The position numbers were made by a program, and so were the translations under genes. From an uncultured Kroppenstedtia sp. (GTDB taxonomy: Bacteria > Bacillota > Bacilli > Thermoactinomycetales > DSM-45169), in assembly GCA_959600065.1 (NCBI GenBank), contig CAUGKZ010000069.1, positions 1-7,716 of the forward strand: a stretch of 7,716 bases of DNA, written 5' to 3'. Every line of letters starts with the position of its first letter. Position 1 is the first letter of the stretch. The notes below the pieces were generated by a model. The model was not told where the DNA came from. It worked only from the letters and a program-made list of their open reading frames with translations, and ran no database searches. Below are positions 5,050-7,716 of this stretch, piece by piece.

Positions 5050-6318
5050 TTAGTCCCTTTTATAAACTACTTTTCCGTCCTTGATCACCGTCTGGGTATG
5101 GTTGGAACCGTAGTGGTACTGAAGGCCCATGTAGTTGGGCACATCAAAGACAACCAGATCTGCTTTCTTTCCCGGTTCCAGACTTCCGACCTCGTGTCCC
5201 CGCCGGATGGCATGGGCTGCGTTGATAGTGGTGGCGGCAAGCACCTCCCCAGGGGTCATGCCCATTTGGAGACAGCCCAGGTTCATGATCAAGGGCAGGG
5301 AGATCGTCGGAGAGGAACCGGGATTGCAATCCGTGGATAGAGCAACAGGGACACCGGCATCGACCATCTTCCGTCCCTCGGCCATCTCCGCCATCAGGAA
5401 AAAGGCGGTTCCCGGAAGTAAGACGGCCACCACACCGGCCTCCGCCATCGCCTGGATACCTGCATCGGAGGCTTTCAGCAGATGATCGGCGGAGACAGCC
5501 CCCACCTGTGCGGCCAATTCGGCTCCGCCATAGGGTTCGATCTCATCGGCGTGAATCTTGGGGGCGAGTCCGTACTCCTTGCCTGCCTCCAGAATGCGAC
5601 GGGACTGGTCCGGGGTAAATACGCCCCGTTCGCAGAAAACATCGTTAAACTCCGCCAGCTTGCGCCGGGCCACCTCAGGGATCATCTCCTGGATTACCAG
5701 CTCCACAAAGTCATCAGGGCGATCCTTGTAAGCGCTGGGGACGGCATGGGCGCCCATAAAAGTGGAGACCACATCCACCGGGTGGTCTTGGTTTAGCTTT
5801 TGAGCTACTTCCAGTTGCTTCAGCTCGTGTTCCAGGGAAAGACCGTAGCCGCTCTTGGCCTCTAGGGTGGTGACCCCGTGACGCAGGAATGAATCCAAGC
5901 GCCGTTGGCTCTCCTGGTACAGCTGTTCTTCATCCGCCTCGCGGGTGGCAGATGTGGTAGCATGGATGCCGCCGCCGGCTTCCATGATGTCCATGTAGGT
6001 AGCCCCTTGGAGGCGCATCTCAAATTCATTTTCCCGGCTGCCAGCGAAGACAAGATGGGTGTGGGGATCCACCAGTCCTGGAGTGACCAGGCGGCCGGTG
6101 GCATCCACCACCTCCGCTGTTTCCAGGCGGGAGCCGACCTGTTCCCGGACCTGGGTGTCTGTGTCGACGAATTGGATGATTCCCTCCTCCACCCAGACAC
6201 TGCCGTTCTCGATGATTTGAAGCGCCTCCATCGCCTTCCCGCGCAGGGGGGCAGAGGAGCTTTCTTTCAAAGTGACTAGTTGGGCGGCGTTTTGAATGAG
6301 AAGAGGTTTATCGCTCAT
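5050..6318 (-). CDS. hutI: Imidazolonepropionase (HutI)
   Basis: Amidohydrolase-superfamily metalloenzyme that hydrolyses 4-imidazolone-5-propionate to N-formimidoyl-L-glutamate, the third step of histidine breakdown, in the cytosol. It has 422 residues, the usual length. Motifs in order: DPHTHLVFAG (84-93) with the metal pair His86 and His88; EAKSGYGL (153-160); GAHAVP (189-194); KIHADEIEPYGGAELA (254-269) with metal ligand His256; SADHL (276-280) with His279; and STDCNPGSSPT (328-338) with Asp330. A typical beta-sandwich tail (GKKADLVVFD, 383-392) closes it. The start has AGGAGG with a 6-base spacer (6325-6330). It lies between hutU (145-bp spacer with possible RNA switch elements) and hutG (24 bp). 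All expected active-site residues are present, so it should be functional. Confidence 0.97.
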   Translation of the reverse strand: MSDKPLLIQNAAQLVTLKESSSAPLRGKAMEALQIIENGSVWVEEGIIQFVDTDTQVREQVGSRLETAEVVDATGRLVTPGLVDPHTHLVFAGSRENEFEMRLQGATYMDIMEAGGGIHATTSATREADEEQLYQESQRRLDSFLRHGVTTLEAKSGYGLSLEHELKQLEVAQKLNQDHPVDVVSTFMGAHAVPSAYKDRPDDFVELVIQEMIPEVARRKLAEFNDVFCERGVFTPDQSRRILEAGKEYGLAPKIHADEIEPYGGAELAAQVGAVSADHLLKASDAGIQAMAEAGVVAVLLPGTAFFLMAEMAEGRKMVDAGVPVALSTDCNPGSSPTISLPLIMNLGCLQMGMTPGEVLAATTINAAHAIRRGHEVGSLEPGKKADLVVFDVPNYMGLQYHYGSNHTQTVIKDGKVVYKRD

Positions 6319-6342
6319 GATCTTCCTCCTGGTTTTTGTTCT

Positions 6343-6460
6343 CTAGAAGCGTGGTGATTACTTTCGTTGTTCTTGCGAGCTGAGCCATTCCATGTGAAGT
6401 CCCACTCTCCTTGCACTACGCTTCCAGGGTGCGTCTGGAAGCGATCGCTAGATCAGACGC
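6343..6460 (-). promoter_or_regulatory. hutU-hutI spacer with three competing RNA stems
   Basis: Read on the minus strand. Stem A: GCGTCTG (6454-6460) with CAGACGC (6431-6437), 7 bp. Stem B: GCTTCCAG (6435-6442) with CTGGAAGC (6420-6427), 8 bp, 7-base loop. Stem C: 6414-6427 with 6343-6356, 13 of 14 positions paired (one G-U pair, one A/C mismatch), enclosing 57 bases. B shares bases with both A and C, while A and C can coexist, so the RNA could fold as A+C or as B. No U-tract follows any stem. An 11-codon ORF (MEWLSSQEQRK, 6358-6393) lies wholly inside the loop of C. No promoter was found. Function is inference; a processing or stability element is the main alternative. Confidence 0.4.
6435..6449 (+). 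promoter_or_regulatory. cre-like (CcpA) operator candidate
   Basis: CTGGAAGCGATCGCT agrees with the loose Bacillus cre pattern WTGNAANCGNWNNCW at every fixed position except the first (C for W). The core AGCGATCGCT (6440-6449) is a perfect palindrome. It lies just behind hutU and before hutI, where CcpA could act as a roadblock; hut operons of Bacillus are under catabolite control. It fits the stricter cre patterns poorly and lies inside RNA stems A and B, which may explain the symmetry. Confidence 0.25.
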
Positions 6461-6463
6461 GCT

Positions 6464-7716
6464 CTAATCGAGTATCGGGATGCGGACCCCTTTGGTGCGG
6501 GCGGTTTCCACGGCGGTTTCATAGCCTGCATCTACATGGCGGACAACACCCATGCCTGGGTCGGTGGTGAGGACCCGCTCCAGCCGTTTTTCGGCGGCAG
6601 GGGTTCCGTCGGCGACAATCACCATCCCAGCATGAAGAGAGTACCCCATGCCTACACCACCCCCGTGATGAACGGATACCCAGCTGGCTCCACCGATGGC
6701 ATTGATCAGGGCGTTCAGGATGGGCCAGTCGGCGACGGCGTCGCTGCCGTCCTTCATCCCCTCCGTCTCCCGGTTGGGGGAAGCGACGGAGCCGGAGTCT
6801 AGATGATCCCGGCCGATCACGATGGGGGCTTTCAATTCCCCGGAGGCCACCAGGTCATTGATCATTTTTCCGAAGCGAGCCCGTTCTCCATAGCCGAGCC
6901 AGCAGATCCGTGACGGCAGTCCTTGGAATGCGATTTTCTCCTGGGCCATCCGGATCCAGTTGCAGAGAGGCTCGTTGTCGCTGAACTCCCGCAGGATCAC
7001 CTCGTCGGTCTTGTAGATATCCTCAGGGTCTCCCGAGAGGGCTACCCAACGGAAGGGGCCTTTCCCTTCGCAGAATTGAGGGCGAATGTAGGCTGGGACG
7101 AAGCCGGGAAAGTCAAAGGCGTTCTCCACGCCCTCATCCTGGGCCACCTGTCGGATGTTGTTGCCATAGTCAAAGGCGATGGCTCCACGCTGTTGCATCT
7201 CTAACATCCCTCGCACATGGACCGCCATGCTCTCTTTGGCCAAAGCCACCAGCTTCTCCGGATTTTCCTTGCGTAAGGTAGCCGCCGCTTCCAGTGTCAT
7301 TCCTCGGGGGAGATAGCCGTTGAGGGGATCATGGGCGGAGGTTTGGTCGGTGACGATGTCTGGGATCGATCCTCGCTGGATCATGTCGGGGAGAATCTCC
7401 GCCGCATTGCCCAGCAGGCCGATGGAGAGAGGCTCCCCTTTTTCCTTGGCTTCCTGGGCCAGGGTCAACGCTTCTTCCAGGTTGTCCACCATCCGATCCA
7501 GGTAGCGCGTATCCAGCCGCCGCTGAATCCGGGTGCGATCCACCTCCACGGCGATCACTACTCCGCCGTTGAGGGTGACTGCCAGAGGTTGAGCCCCACC
7601 CATTCCTCCGAGACCGGCGGTAACCGTAAGGGTTCCTTTCAGGGAACCGCCAAAGTGGCGGCGAGCACACTCGGCAAAGGTTTCATATGTCCCCTGGACG
7701 ATCCCCTGACTGCCGA
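6464..7716 (-). CDS. hutU: Urocanate hydratase (HutU), N-terminus outside window
   Basis: Cytosolic urocanase, which uses tightly bound NAD+ to convert urocanate to 4-imidazolone-5-propionate, the second step of histidine breakdown. The frame stays open to the window edge, with 416 codons visible; full proteins have about 550 residues, so roughly 135 are missing. The ATG at 7601-7603 is internal, because the frame upstream already encodes family sequence ([12 protein letters not shown], then [19 protein letters not shown]). The urocanase signature [12 protein letters not shown] is intact, with the active-site Cys codon at 6902-6904. Downstream [18 protein letters not shown] and [17 protein letters not shown] are also typical. 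The C-terminus RIPILD ends at TAG 6464-6466. It is the first hut gene seen here; hutH and any regulator would lie beyond the right edge. Confidence 0.96.
   Translation of the reverse strand, partial: GSQGIVQGTYETFAECARRHFGGSLKGTLTVTAGLGGMGGAQPLAVTLNGGVVIAVEVDRTRIQRRLDTRYLDRMVDNLEEALTLAQEAKEKGEPLSIGLLGNAAEILPDMIQRGSIPDIVTDQTSAHDPLNGYLPRGMTLEAAATLRKENPEKLVALAKESMAVHVRGMLEMQQRGAIAFDYGNNIRQVAQDEGVENAFDFPGFVPAYIRPQFCEGKGPFRWVALSGDPEDIYKTDEVILREFSDNEPLCNWIRMAQEKIAFQGLPSRICWLGYGERARFGKMINDLVASGELKAPIVIGRDHLDSGSVASPNRETEGMKDGSDAVADWPILNALINAIGGASWVSVHHGGGVGMGYSLHAGMVIVADGTPAAEKRLERVLTTDPGMGVVRHVDAGYETAVETARTKGVRIPILD

Noticed and set aside
6420..6442. Stem B as an intrinsic terminator after hutU
   Set aside because: The 8-bp stem is followed by GTAGTGCAAGG with no T-run, so it does not meet the intrinsic terminator pattern.
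6441..6448. GCGATCGC octamer resembling the cyanobacterial HIP1 repeat
   Set aside because: It occurs once in the window and all gene content is Firmicute-like. It is more simply part of the palindrome or stems.
6464..7603. ATG at 7601-7603 as the true start of hutU
   Set aside because: The same frame upstream to the window edge encodes conserved urocanase sequence, so the gene continues beyond the window.

Overview
The window reads as a chromosomal segment of a Gram-positive Firmicute of the Bacillales type, plausibly a Thermoactinomycetaceae-like relative; the genus is inference. The grounds are strong AGGAGG-type ribosome binding sites, Bacillus-like PdxK, YkkC and YkkD proteins, a guanidine-I (ykkC) riboswitch, and a histidine-utilisation order hutU-hutI-hutG as in Bacillus. 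The hut genes are GC-rich (about 65% in two hand-counted 60-base lines). The small membrane-protein gene in the middle is clearly poorer (about 45% over 2161-2400).

Left part (1-1900): a dual-cysteine pyridoxine/HMP kinase gene (pdxK) lies on the minus strand with a good sigma-A-type promoter and a terminator-like hairpin behind it. Head-to-head with it on the plus strand is a complete regulated export unit: extended -10 promoter, guanidine-I aptamer, 18-bp terminator hairpin, then ykkC and ykkD overlapping by one base. Together they should sense free guanidinium and export it through a heterodimeric SMR pump.

Middle (1901-2628): an intergenic stretch with a long imperfect stem-loop that pairs better as plus-strand RNA, a candidate promoter, a possible 23-codon ORF, and an unrecognised four-helix membrane protein. 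A perfect 16-bp bidirectional terminator separates this from the minus-strand genes.

Right part (2629-7716, minus strand, transcribed right to left): hutU (urocanase, N-terminus outside the window), hutI (imidazolonepropionase), hutG (formimidoylglutamase-type ureohydrolase) and a YjiH-family membrane protein at the place where B. subtilis carries the histidine permease gene hutM. The enzymes form the urocanate to imidazolonepropionate to formimidoylglutamate to glutamate plus formamide route. Two non-coding stretches in this operon look regulatory. An intrinsic terminator starts at the hutG stop codon, in front of the YjiH gene. An unusually long 145-bp hutU-hutI gap holds three competing RNA stems, an 11-codon ORF and a cre-like site.

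No mobile element, CRISPR array, tRNA or rRNA was seen. No whole new system is evident; the least explained parts are the hutU-hutI spacer, the hutG-yjiH terminator and the divergent HutG active site.
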